Shown one piece after another: positions 32,372 through 45,800 of a DNA stretch of 60,000 nucleotides; within the stretch, counting starts at the first letter, position 1; each line of letters begins with the position of its first letter. The DNA is taken from positions 33,083,706-33,143,705 of the forward strand of contig NC_045139.1 of NCBI RefSeq assembly GCF_008831285.2, written 5' to 3'. The notes beneath the pieces are model-generated. The model ran no database searches, was not told the DNA's origin, and saw nothing but the letters and a program-made list of their open reading frames with translations. Source of the stretch: Nymphaea colorata (taxonomy: Eukaryota; Streptophyta; Magnoliopsida; Nymphaeales; Nymphaeaceae). A program made the position numbers and the translations under genes.

Positions 32372-35300
32372 TTATTGTTTCCCTTTCGCTGTAGCTTTGG
32401 TGAGGGAGAGGATGGTGGAGACCATCAGCTTGCTGTCGATGGGCTTCGTCAAGTAGGCGTCCATGCCCACGTCCAGGCACTTGGCCTCGTCCGATGACAT
32501 CGCGTGCGCGGTCAGCGCCACGATCGGGATGTGCCTCCCCGTCCCCGCCTCGGCCCCCCGTATCGCCCTCGTCGCCTCGTACCCGTCCATCTTCGGCATC
32601 TGCATTCACCAGCAGCAACACATTCAGTAAATGTCAGATAACGACCTAAAAAAACCCTCTGCAGTCTGCACCGTTTTCTCTTAGTTAATGCATGTTTGCT
32701 ATGTTGATATGGTATGGTCATGTTTGTCTATTTTTTGGCGACAAATCAATAGGATTTGGCAGAGGCCGAATCTTGATACTCAACCCAATTGCTAGTTAAA
32801 CTTCCATCTATATCCAGGACGTACAGGAAAAAGAAAGATCTTGCATCTGACGAAATGTTCGTTGCAAAGGACAGTGAAGTGGCGGCTACCTTTGTCTAAC
32901 ATGCCTGTAATTAACCCACATCTATGGCTATCGAGAATTTCAAGGCACACAACCACCTTTTCTGAGTGTTCTTTACTATACTGGAGGTGAGAATCTCATG
33001 TCCGCGTATGTACATGGAACTCAGTTCCTATATGATTCATCTGGCTCTATGGCTAGCTTGGTTATGCTCTCAACAAAACAAGGAAGAAGAACATTGGGTA
33101 AAATAAATGAAAATCATACTGCTGATGAAGAAATTGAAGGCAGTATACCAACATGGAATTGTAAAAGCATGTAACGAGTTCAAGGAGTGGAAATTATTGT
33201 GAAAAGACCGCGCTGCTTCCGACAATAAAATAAGTGACAGCATACGCAGTTGAGTGATAAGAGTATAGGCAACATGTGTTTTACTTTTACGTGCTGCCTT
33301 CAAATATAACATATGTGATGAAAGATACAGAACAAAATCCGCCAGTGGACATGCATAGGCCGACTAAATTTTCCTGACAAGATTCTATGTATCCCCCGTT
33401 CTTAGAGTTTATTCTGTCAGAAAAAGGCTTTAAGATTTACCTGGCAATCCATGAGGATCAGATCAAATGATGAAATCTCCTGCTCTTGCATTTGTTCTAC
33501 AGCTTTACCTGTATTCCGAGGTGGGCTGCAAGCTTTATACTTCTCAGTAATCAAAATGTTTTCCAGGACATGTACAGCCTGCACTCCATCTCCAACTGAA
33601 ACAACTGTTGCTCCAAATTTTTCAAGCATCGTAGTTGCAACTCTCCGCAGGACAACTGTATCTTCTGCAAGTAATATATGTAACCCTTCAAGAGGTTTCT
33701 GATTGGGTACATCCATTAGTGGAGGAGACAAACTTCTTTTTTCATGATCATACTGCTCTTTTTGCCTTTGTTTTGGAGTCATGCTTCCATAATCCAACTT
33801 TAGTAGTTCTTCTCTCTGCTGCTTTGTCGAGTTTCCAGAATTTGAAGCAAAGGAGGCTGATCCCTTGTCATGGTTAAGTGGTTTCTCATTCATGTGATTG
33901 CTGTAGCAAGAGTCTGATATTCGATTGCATTGGTGCAATTCATCAGATGGTAGTGCAAAGAGACCTTGTTTCTCATAAGCTGGGGAACATTGATGCTTTT
34001 CTGGTTGTAATAGGTCATCTGATTTGCCTTTATTTTCATTATCTGTAGGGCCGTAGTTCCGACTTTTGATGCAGATTGGTGGGGCAATTTGAGCTTCTAT
34101 CACATGTTTCATCATTTTTTCAGGGTCATCGAGCTGCTTTGAATAGGTCAAGGATGCTACTGATAAACATTTGTTAAATGATTGATATGAGTTAGGAGGT
34201 TGTACTTCTGAGTTTCCCTGATCTGGGCATGCAGCCCTTGTTTCTTCCTCGGGCATGTCTGAATCATCTGACTGGGCCACATCAGAAAAAGAGGCCATCT
34301 CAACACAGTCATGTGAATCATCAGACATCCTTTTGAATTTTGTAGTATGGATTCCACCAGCAGCTTCCAATACTTGAATCAGCTTTGATTTATATAATGG
34401 CCTATTCACCATTAATGAGTAACCTTTTCTTCTAAGTTCAGTCTTTATTACATTTCGGGTGTTGTGGTTTATCACCCATGCAAATTCTGCATTGCAACCA
34501 TATTTATCTAGAAAATCTAGCTGCCCCTTCCATTGGTCAGAACTTAGGTCCAGTAGTCCTGCATCCACTATGATAACAAGATCCAAGCTTGACCGTTTTT
34601 CAAGATTTTGGTTCCATGAAATTCTCTGATCTCCACTCATAGCAAAATTTCTACATTGTGAACATTCTCGAAGGTCAAGGAAATCATGGTCTGCTTGTTC
34701 CTCTATTTCCATGTGACAGTGCTTATCTCTAAGAATAATAGCTTTATCTAGAAAAAGTCTATTAAGTATTTGTAGCAACTTGTTCCAATCTGATACTTCC
34801 CGCGTTCGTATCCCCTGATTTTTTAGCCACTCAGCCATTACAGATCTACTGGTGCAGCCTTTTAGGGCAAGTAGTACCTGCAAATTGATACAAAATAAAG
34901 GAGGAGGTTACTGTAAGATTTTGATGTATCCAAACCACCAGATGAAGTCTTAAGAAGGTGCGAGAAGATGAGAAGAGGAACAGGCTGTTCAAGAAAAGAG
35001 AGAGATAAGAAAGAGGGCCGTACGCATGGAGCCTGCCCCTTGTCATTACTATACTAATTTGTGTTACAAGTAAATACACAAAACAACAATAAAAATTAAA
35101 AGTATGCCACGGCCCATTATGTGTGGCGTGTGGTGACGATGGGTTGGGTCTGACTTGACCCGAACCATATCTTAACAGTTACCACAGATCTCAAGAGAGG
35201 AGCTACTTAAGAAAAAACTTTTGCTTCTGTTCATGGGACTGAAATGAGAAGGGAATACGTTTGAGATGCATGTATTCTTGTTATGACGTGAAATGTCAAT

Positions 35301-38300
35301 TCGGCATTTCTAATGTGATGTCGATCTTTTCACCTCTTGAGAAATTATTTTTGTTAGTATCCTGATTACTTAGCACAGATTTAACTTTTCAATTGCAACA
35401 ACTCCTTTCTGGATAAGGAAAATCTCTGTTCAGTTTTCATTTCCTGGGAGAATTTCACTGCAAAGTGCAAACAAATAAATAGAAGACAGGGCATCTCTCT
35501 CATACCCAAATTAGTCTAATTAACCTCTACAACCTAAGTGTCACACTGCACTGCTGTCTGCTCAAGAGGAATAAAATGCAAATGTTAATATATGTAGTCT
35601 TAGGTTGTCATTCTCAACATGATCTAATTCATCCGTTATACGCAATGTCTTGATCTTTGCTGCAGAAACCTAAGATGATGATTCTTGTTGCTATTCTTAC
35701 ATAGGATTCAAATAATTTTGTTTAGGAAAAGCTGACCCTACTTGCAGTTCGGTCAACTGAAACTTTATAATGACATGTCAGCTTTTAGTTGTAAAATGGC
35801 ACATGTCTATGTTTGTAACGAATACCAGGAGCATAGAAACTAGCACATGTGTGCACATTGCTTGCATTTCCTCATTGTGGTATTATATAAAACAAACTAA
35901 AGCAAATGAGAGAACTAGAGTACAACCCAAGCCTGTCATATTCTTGATCTGTGCTTGCAAATTGATTGGATCTTGAATAGAAGGAAAAAAGTTAAAAATG
36001 TCCTTTGCATCTAAAATAGCAGATATTGTTGGATTTGCTCACCATTAGATTTCTCTGTTTAAGTTCTACAGAGCAAGATCTATCCATGCTTTCTGCAGGA
36101 GTACTGAAGACTAGGTATAGTTGCATCAAAGTTCCTGGCCCCTTCTTTTTGACAACTTTAATCTCTCCACCCATTTTCCTTACCTGTGATGTTCATCAAT
36201 GCATGTTAACATAAGTTAAAGTAATAGTTTCGTTTCTGGGAGAAAAGTGATGCATGAGTATGGAGAAAACAACCAACATACTATCAGAGGCAATAAACTG
36301 AAGGGACAAATATTCGTGATAGGGTCATTTGTGTGATATCAACTTATGAAGAAGGAGAAAGGCTTCATGTAGCATGATCTAATGCAGTAATTTTCCAAAT
36401 GAGACTTCAGTCAAGAGATATGGTATGTTAGCATGGATAATTTCATATTAAATGGCAGAAGGTAACAATATGCTCATAATATTATAGCATAAATACCATC
36501 GAAGTAATATCTCAAATAGGAATTCATAGCCAGCTGCTATTCTAATACCCTGTGGGAGTTTCTGCATTGGAGTTGCCTTCTATTAATTCTGTTTAGGGCA
36601 TTATTTTTTCATTTCCTTTTCTGGAAATTATGTTGCACTGATCCATGTGTGGTTTTTAAAAATTTCTGCAAAATTTCTACAATTAGATAATATACTGTGG
36701 TTACCGATTTTTCTTGACGAAATAGGAACAAAAGGTAGCAGAAGACTATGTCCTCTTACCAAGGTGCGAACGATGCATAAACCAAGGCCTGTTCCTCCAT
36801 ACCTGAAAAGGAGAATGAGAATTGATGTTAGAAATAGTAAATTCTTAGTAAATATAAAATAAGTGTTTGCATGTAATGCTGAGATAGTTTCATCGAATAT
36901 TTTAGGGAACCACTTGCCCATGTCGGGTGGTGGTAGAAGCATGAGCAAGCAAGACAAACTAAAGAACCTTGTTCAAGTTGATGGTATCATGATCATGTCA
37001 ATTAACTGCACATCGTAGACAACAAATGCAACCCAATCAACCATTTCTGATTGTAGCTACTATGCCATGTTCCTAACATCATAAGTGCAAAAGAAAACTA
37101 TCATTCACATAACAGGAGTTCAACTTCACCACATGATGCTTTCTTATTACATGCTCAAATTTATGCAAAATCAATAAGTCTTGAAAAACAGTGACTTACT
37201 TTCTAGTGGTTGATGGATCTGCTTGCTCAAAGCTTTCAAATACTGATTCCCACTTACTTGGATCAATCCCTGCAATATGAAATATATGTCATGTCTAGAA
37301 TGATAGGTCATGTTTGCATGGATGTCATTCCATATTGGTGTGCATCACAAAAACAAAAGCAATTTCACTTTATGGTGAACCGCGAACATACCACAGCCTG
37401 TATCTTCAACTTCAAACCAAATTGTTACTTTGGCGTCTTTCCTTGTTTTCTTTCTGCTGCTTGTTTCCTGGTCAAGAACTGAGTTCCTTGTGTTGCCGTG
37501 AGGGGAGCTTTCACACCATCCTCGACAAATTATGTAACCAGCTTTATCCGGCCAAAACATGAAGAATGCAAGTAAGATTAGCAACTATGCCTAAAAAAAC
37601 ATGAGATGAAAAAAATCTTCTCTGGTTCCATTTCTTGCTCTATTTTGTTTGATTCAATTGCATCTTTTTGTAAAATGCTTCTCCTGTTGTCTGACCTCTA
37701 ACATTTCTGTAAATGAAACTAATATGTTCTTGTCTTGGTAGGAAAGTAAGGTATTGTAAAAATTTGCAGAGAAAACTAGATTTGTTTCTTCTATATCTAC
37801 ATTTCAAGTGCTTATGAGTTCAATTTGCGTTGAGTGTTGGATAAAATTCGGCTTCAATCAATGCCTGTTGCTACAATAAATTTTTGAAGCTTCTAGAATA
37901 GGAGGTAAAAATATTTAACATCAACAACACAGAAACTGAGTGAGAAAAACGGGACAAGCTTTGGGAAGCATTTAAAAAGCCAACCACCTTGCTTTAATCT
38001 TCAAATCTTATAAAGTGTAACACATTTTGAAATATTCAAACAACGATTTTACACACTGAAGGCATTTTCTCTCTAACATTACGATGAGTGATAACAAGAA
38101 CTAGCACGACTTTTGTCCTCATTATAATATTATATTTATGTCAATCGACAGAGTCATTTTTTGTTGTCATTGCTGTTTCAGATATTATAAGAAAGGGTCA
38201 ATGGTTCATTTTGAAGCCCTTATATAATGATCATCACTAGTTATTGGTGTTTTTCTTTGTGTTTTTGCCTTTTTTGGACTTGTTGGCTTGGTCTCATCTG

Positions 38301-41300
38301 GTGCTATCACAAAGGGTATAATTCATTCTTGTCTCACCTCAATTTGCATCTTTGTTGTTTGCATCTCATCTATCATCACCATTTGACTCTTCAACCCATT
38401 AGATATTATCTTTTTAGCTGAAAGAATGTTAAAGGGAAAAAAAATCCTTAATCACACATGATCTTCTCCTATAGAACTTCTCTTTTATACTGAGATCCAT
38501 ACTATATGCATAATGCACATTGTTCCAGCACCTCTAAAGGGGTCATTTAGAGATTAGAAATGTGGTAGACTTTGTGTTTTTTCATGCCTATTCGTTTCTA
38601 TAATTCAAGAAGTTAGATAGTGACCGTGAGTATATAACAGTAAAGTATAAACCTCATGAGCAATAAAGGAAAACAGAAAAGGCATATGAATCAATGAAAG
38701 TAAGCAAGCAAGCATATGGCAGGATAAGGTTCTGAATTGAGAATACATAAATTGATTTCAAGCTAAAAAGTATTAGGCTACCAGCCAAACAAATATCCTT
38801 AACTTTGCATGTCTTGTTATGTAGTTATCAATGAAAATGTCAAATTGTTGATTTCCATGGTGTGGCCATGAATGAATTCGGTAAGTATCGAACTCTGTCC
38901 GACGTTTGACTCACATGATGTAAACTTGATAGAATTGCTGATCAGATTTGCAAATATTTGAACCACTCTTGCAGAATCACCACGAACAAGTTTTGGCATG
39001 TCGTCTGTGAAAATTATCAAGAAGCATAAACAGTTAAAAAGCATCCAGAAATTTAGTATGCTTTCAATCTTGTCAGTCTGATCCAGCTATCAAAGAAAAT
39101 ATGCTTTTAAATTCTTAAGAGAAAGAAAGATGTCAAGGTGGGGAATGCACGCCCTCACTTGGTACAGTGCCTACAGAGACTTTTCTCATTTTCTTTTCTA
39201 CCTCCAAAAAGAAAGCATATATTTTCTATTTTCTTCCATTATCCTAGAGCATTGTAATGGCAGAAAGAAGGAGGATAGCATGTTGACAAATACAAAAGAA
39301 GCACATGGTAGATATAAGTGATATACAAGTTTTATCTTTTAAAAGTAATTTTCTTCATGCACAGGCACAGGCATTTTGACTGAAAATCCCTTCAAGGATC
39401 ACTGCTTCTGAGGTTTTGGCATAAAGTATAAAGCTAACTTTTAATAATAATGGTCCAATATGGACTTTGAGTTAACTTCCATCGAGATAAGACAGTTGCA
39501 AATGTAATTATTCTGTGAACTTACCTGTTTCACCCTTATTAAGACCACAAGAATAATCCACTGAAAGGTACTTCCAAACCATACAGAGAAAGCACATTTA
39601 GAAGCTGATGCTCTCAGGCACATTACCCAATAGAATGAGGTTAAATGACATAATGCATTTGTTAGTAAGGTTATCAGTGATGTTTCTCTTCTCAAATTCT
39701 TCCATATTTGTTCTAAGTGATTCTGTTATGGTATGTAAATCCTATATCATGTGTCTACTCCACTAGCTGGTTTCTTTTGTAAATGGCTTTTTAATTTATT
39801 CTTGCTTACCAGAGATATCTAGCACAAGCTCTACATTTTGATCAATGCATTGCACGGAGAACATATCAACCAGTCCTTCTAGTTCATGCCTTAAGTCAAA
39901 CTCAGCCTCTTCAAGAATAAGTTTCCCAGCTTCAACCTGTGAAAAGCATGGAAATGTGTCAAATTCCTTAATGCAGTGTAGCAAAGCAAATTTGGTTGAC
40001 ATTACATGGTAAGTGATGTTGTTATCTACTGAAGCATCTTAGTTTATATGGAGTAATAGTTTTATGGTCTACTACTTTTTCTTGTTCTTTGTTGATATAT
40101 ACATTATACAGAACTAAATAACAGCACCTAATATGGCAAGTCAGCCACAAGGTCGTTTCTCCCTGAATAGAGGAAATATTTGGTTAAAGAAATTTCTCTG
40201 TGGCACCAGAGTAAGGCACCACTACCTTAGTTACTGCAGCAAGATATGGAGTCATAGCTTAAAGGAGGCTATAGTATCATAAATTTTAGTTACTATAAGA
40301 AGTCGTATTAAATTTACTGGCTTAAGATTAGTGTCTCACTGGTATCTGGAGGTTGGACGAATTAATATGTGCCAGAGAACCAAGCAGAAAGCAAATCACT
40401 TGTTTAGATGACACATTTCTTTCCATTTTTGTTAAAAAAAAGTAGTATTTCTTAATAAAGCTTAGATGAATAGGAACTTTAATAGGTCTTCAAACAAGAA
40501 ACAGCATGATTCAAGTATCAGCTCCAAAATAGAGGACTATTTCTAGACAAATATTTAGTGTGACAAGCTTAAAGTACAAGAAATAGCAAATCTTGATTCA
40601 CCTTGCTGAGATCCAAGATGTTGTTCAGCAGACGAAGTAAAGCGGTTGAGCATTTACGGATTTGAGAAACTGTAGAAAATTGCTCATTTGTAAGGCAATC
40701 ATCACAGATGAGAATGTCCAAAAGTCCAATAACAGCAGCCATTGGTGTCCGCAGCTCATGACTGTACCATTTACATCTCCGTTAGAAGGTCTTGAAGTGC
40801 ATGGGAAAGTCATCTGTTCAGTGCAATGGGATTTAATATCACATGGATTACATGCACAACAATTGTGATTTTTATCTGTTCTACATTTAGATCCCATTGA
40901 CAGAGGTTCTCTCATGTTCTATGAAGGTTATACATGTTCTTTTCACAAAACAATTCTATTCAGTTCAGTAACTTCTTGGGATAGTCTTTGGTAGATTGTG
41001 TAGATTATGATAGTTATGGTGATGCAAAAATTATATGAACGCTAGCTTTTTACTAGTTTTTTAGGCAAACAGTGGAAAGGGGGGCTTTTAGGCATGAGGC
41101 ACGAGAAAGAAAAAGAAAGGGACAGTGAAGTTGAAGTGGACTTCAACCAACATGAAAAACTTCTAAAGCATGAACTCAAATGAGGCATCACACAAGGCCA
41201 ATCAAAATAGCTCGAAAGACGAAACTCAACTAGCGCTTTCTTTGGTTTTGATAATGATATTAATGGTATCAATGAAATCCCTGAAGTAGCAACTCATATT

Positions 41301-42821
41301 TGGGAAATGTTGGTCATCATTTCTTTGAGTGCCCACTACTTAAGGAACGGGGCATGGGATGTCCTGGACAAGCATCTTTGTATTAATTCTTTTAGACATT
41401 CTATTAGTATTCCAAGCCCCCAAGACAGGGTGCATGCAAAATGAACTACAGCCATCTAGTTAGAACTAGAACTCTTCAAATCCAAGTCATGAGATGTGCA
41501 AACGTTATTTGTATGCAAATAAACCATGAGATATTTATAGGTTTACATGTACCTACCCATTAATAAATTGGAATTTTGACGAAAGTTGCCTAATGCATCT
41601 AAGATCTCATGTGAAAAGAGTTCCCCTTGATTTTCTCTATTTTGTTCAACTTAATTATGCTAATTTGATATTGATTTAGACTGCAGAGAACAGCCTTAAC
41701 GTTAGACTTCCCACTGCAGCTTTTGCGTGTTTCTGTTGTCTCTCTCATTTGTGGAGGTGCACAAAGCAATAAAAGATTTTATATTTTTCTGTGGAAGCTA
41801 AATACTGGATACCAGCACTTAGTGCTGCTAAAGTTATGTGGCTTATTGAAGTTACAAAGCTTCATATTATAGAGCCCTCTAAGTTCTGTCATAACAAATG
41901 GTGCTTACAGCACAAGCTTCAATACCTTCCATAGGTGAACAGAATATATCAAGAACAGATATTTGAAGGATAGTATGATATTTCCTCATGCAGTGTTGAA
42001 GTATCAATTGACTTATATTTCATGAAGGCCATTATCCTGTATTTCCTTTCTTATTAACAAACTCTTAATCCTGGAACATGAATTTGGCAGAGAGAGCTCA
42101 AATATATTAAAATTCATATAGGTTGTGCATACAAGTTTTGCATATATTTCCTGTCTTGCACCTGTTTTTGCGAGTCTCTTTTTTTAATTTTATCTAGCAT
42201 GGGATTTCTATTACTTGGTAGATAATCTATTAGCAGAGTATGTTGCCTCACTCAACCATTTATCAGACCCTCTGATGAGCAAGCCTTTTCTCCATTTGAT
42301 GCGTATCTATGAGGTTAATCACATCATTCTACATGCTTGTTTGTGCATTTTAGGTGACACAAAGAAGGTGTTTGAGAAGAACATTGTGTTCTTGTAACAT
42401 ATGATCAAAAAGTACCATGTATTTCTTCCAGAAAATAGTGTGATTATGGATGTTGTTTTCATAACAAATGACTGCAACCGTGTTTCCTAGAAGAAGAACA
42501 GTGTTTTTGTAGCATATATTTTAGGAATATGTGTGTTCTAAGACCACAATATTTCCTTTATCAAATGCCCTGAACAGGTCCTCTTTGTTCTATGACATTC
42601 TGTGCCTGTTGTCCATTCCTTTGTGACTTGTGAGTCTACATTTATGCTTGTCATAGCCATATGGTTCTTTTGGACCTTTACTTGGCCAATCATTTCATAA
42701 ATGTATCATCTAGTTGGCATGGCAGTTTTACTACCGAATTTCTAGTGTATTATGACTACTTGCTTCTATCTCTCTGGCACCTTTTTATTCATGGCTCAAT
42801 GAACTTTCCTATGTCACATGG

Positions 42822-42865
<44 letters not shown>

Positions 42866-45800
42866 TTGCAAAGCATAATATCCTCTGTCACACGAGTTCA
42901 GTACCCGCACCGTACCAGTATCTGTACCGTTACGCACCTGGTGCAGCTTGGGTATGTTTTTGACCATACCAGGTATGGTCAACATACCCAGGTACGTATC
43001 TGGTATCTTTAAATGAGGGCTTTTGTTTTTGTTTTTAACTTTTAAACAAAACGCAGAACCCTTGACTTTTGTCAAGGTCTCTAGGTAACACCCACAGCAG
43101 CAGCGCATGTGGAGTTCTCCAGCGATGTTGGCTGCTCCGTCAATTAGTTTCCGGCAAGAGGCAATGTCTCCGGTGAAGGGCGACGCAGCTGCTGTTTTTC
43201 AGCGACTTCTCTGTCGACTGATTTGGGTGTTTTTTGTTGAAGCTTCATATTTAGGCTTCCTTTTTTTTCCCGGCACTCTCCTATCATCCAGCAGTCTATC
43301 CGTTTACTTCCGGCAGCAGGTTTAGATTCGTCTGCCCTTCTTCTATGATCATCATGAACTGTTCTTCTTTTTCTTCTTTGAAAATCATATTGTCTGCCCT
43401 TTCTTTTTTACATTTATATGCACCACATTCTTTTTTCAGATGACTGTGCATCCATGCATGCTCCTATGTTATTTTCTGTAACTGACTTATTTCATTTCAG
43501 CATTTAGCACTTAGATTCCAATTCCACAATGCTGAGTTGTGGTTTGTATTTGACTGTCTAAGGGGCTGCTCAGTTGTTTGGTAGATGATTTTCCTCATTC
43601 CATTGCAACTTTGCAATATATGCAGCAGATGACTTTGAGATTGATATGTATTTTGTCTATATGATAAAGTTTTTCAATTTTCATAGGTTTCTTAAACACA
43701 CTGCTGCAAGAGTCATTGGTATATATCATCTGTGTTGTTTACTTGTTTACGTTGATATATGTTTTCCATTTTGTTTACCCATACCAGCACCCATAAGTGA
43801 CATTAATATCAATAACCATCAATGTTAGCAGCTGCACCAGCAGTGCAGCTGGTGCACATTCGACTTAGATGCGAGAGACTGTTTTCCGCACCTGTGTGAC
43901 ATAGGACCTTTATTAAATTTAAGATCACATTTGCCATGGGATACAATATTGCAGGGGGTTGATCCCTGATGTCCATGTTTAAATATAATATACTCATAGT
44001 ACATGATAACATTCTTGGGAATTTCTTGGGTATGTTTTTCTCTTTTTTTTGGATTTACTTGGGAAAAATTTAGGAGTTAAATTTACAATATAGAAAGATG
44101 ACAAAAGAAGTTTGAATTTTGAAATCATGAGTTTTTCACTTTTTTCTTACAAAGTTATCGATGCACATTTGAATAGTTTTCAAAAGTATAAAAGAAACAA
44201 AAAATGGATAAATATATACGGGTTACATATAAAAAAATATTTTTTTTAAAAATGAACATATCGTCATATTTTTGAAATATTAAGTAATTTTCCAATAAAA
44301 CATTTTATTTCCTTTTTGGCAATGAAAAAAAAATATTTTAAACATAAAGCAGATTTTTTTTTAATTATGATTAAAAATGTCTCCAGCTAGAAAAGTTATT
44401 TACCTCCAAGTTGAAGAGCATAGGCAGCAACTGGAAAACAGAAAATTGAAGAATGAACGAAGCAATGCACACAAACAATTTTCTGAATTATGCTGAAATT
44501 CAAGAGCTATGTGACATAGAGATGCTGAGAAGTATTTTTCTCGTCTCGAAGTTGCTCTTCATCTTAGGTTAGTTTAATGGATTGGGTTAAAAATTGAGGG
44601 TATATTTGTTTCCCATCAGATCTGGGGATCTGAAATCAGCATTTTGTGGGAGCCAATGTTAAACAAACAGTGGATCTCCACAATGCATATAAATATCTGA
44701 GGTCCAATCCATGCAGGGGGGTTGGGGGAGGGGTCGTAAAACTTCAGATCCTCTGTTAACACCACCTAAGAGCCAAAAGGTTCATGTAAGTCATTTTTGA
44801 TTGACTTATCTATCATATCCATTAATAATTTGGAACTTGGAAATAAACATATGAAAAGACGGAATTGATGATTCTATATCGTGAAAATGTGATGATAAAT
44901 ATGGTCTTTATTGTTTATAATTCATTAACAGTTACCTCATATTTGCTAGAAACTGGCTTTTATAGTTGTTTGATGCCTCTGCCCGTCTTCTTGCTTCAAG
45001 ATGACTTATCAATTCTGCTCTTAGTTTCATCTCCTTTGAGACACCACTTGTCAATATCAAAATGCATAAACATCCAACCGCAAGAATGCAAATTGATGCA
45101 GAAATTAAAATCACTAATGTAGCAATAGCTCTTTGGTCAACCTTTCCCATTATATATCTCCTTGGGATGATGATCACACCCACCTGTATAAAGAGTGGAT
45201 TAATGTAATTACTCAAATATGATAAGTGTTCTATGTATGAGGCATAGCATTGATGCTCTTTGCTATAACATTTAAAATATAAATTGCTCTTTGAAGCCTT
45301 CTCATCCATGAATGCTATGGACATTATAAGAATTCTACCATCCACTTGTGTAAGGTACAAGCATGCAGGGTGTCTTACAAGGCTATCACTTTCCTAGTTG
45401 CCACGTAGGGGGTGAAAATGTTGAGCAGTCAAAAGTCAATAGGAAGATAATCTAGTATTCAACATAAAGAAATGTTCAGAAAGGTCTCTGATATTTGATG
45501 GATTATACAGATGAAATCTTATTAAGTATCAAAAAGTAATTATTGCTAACTTACTGATGCATCATTGAAAAACTATGACATTTCTTATCATTAGTTCTTA
45601 ATTTACAGATACATTACCTTTTTTGAATCTTATGTTTTGTTTAGCAGTTTCGTGAAACCTGCAATGAAGGCATTTTCTTTATTAAAGTAAAGCATTTCCT
45701 TTACCAGAAATATGAAAAATTTCTCTCTTTATTGCACATCTAAAGTTGAGGTTACTATGTTGCTCACATACTTTTTGATATCAAAATATCACATATTGTC

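Larger units (their letters stand above)
40762..44935 (-). other. Kinase intron 4 (4174 bp)
   Basis: Splits the Ser codon before the phospho-acceptor His (AG|T CAT). It holds a MITE (42367-42570), an AT microsatellite (about 42823-42860), a 40-nt imperfect palindrome (42950-42989), a GC-richer block (about 43085-43330) and a Tourist-like remnant near 44605-44765. Confidence 0.9.
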
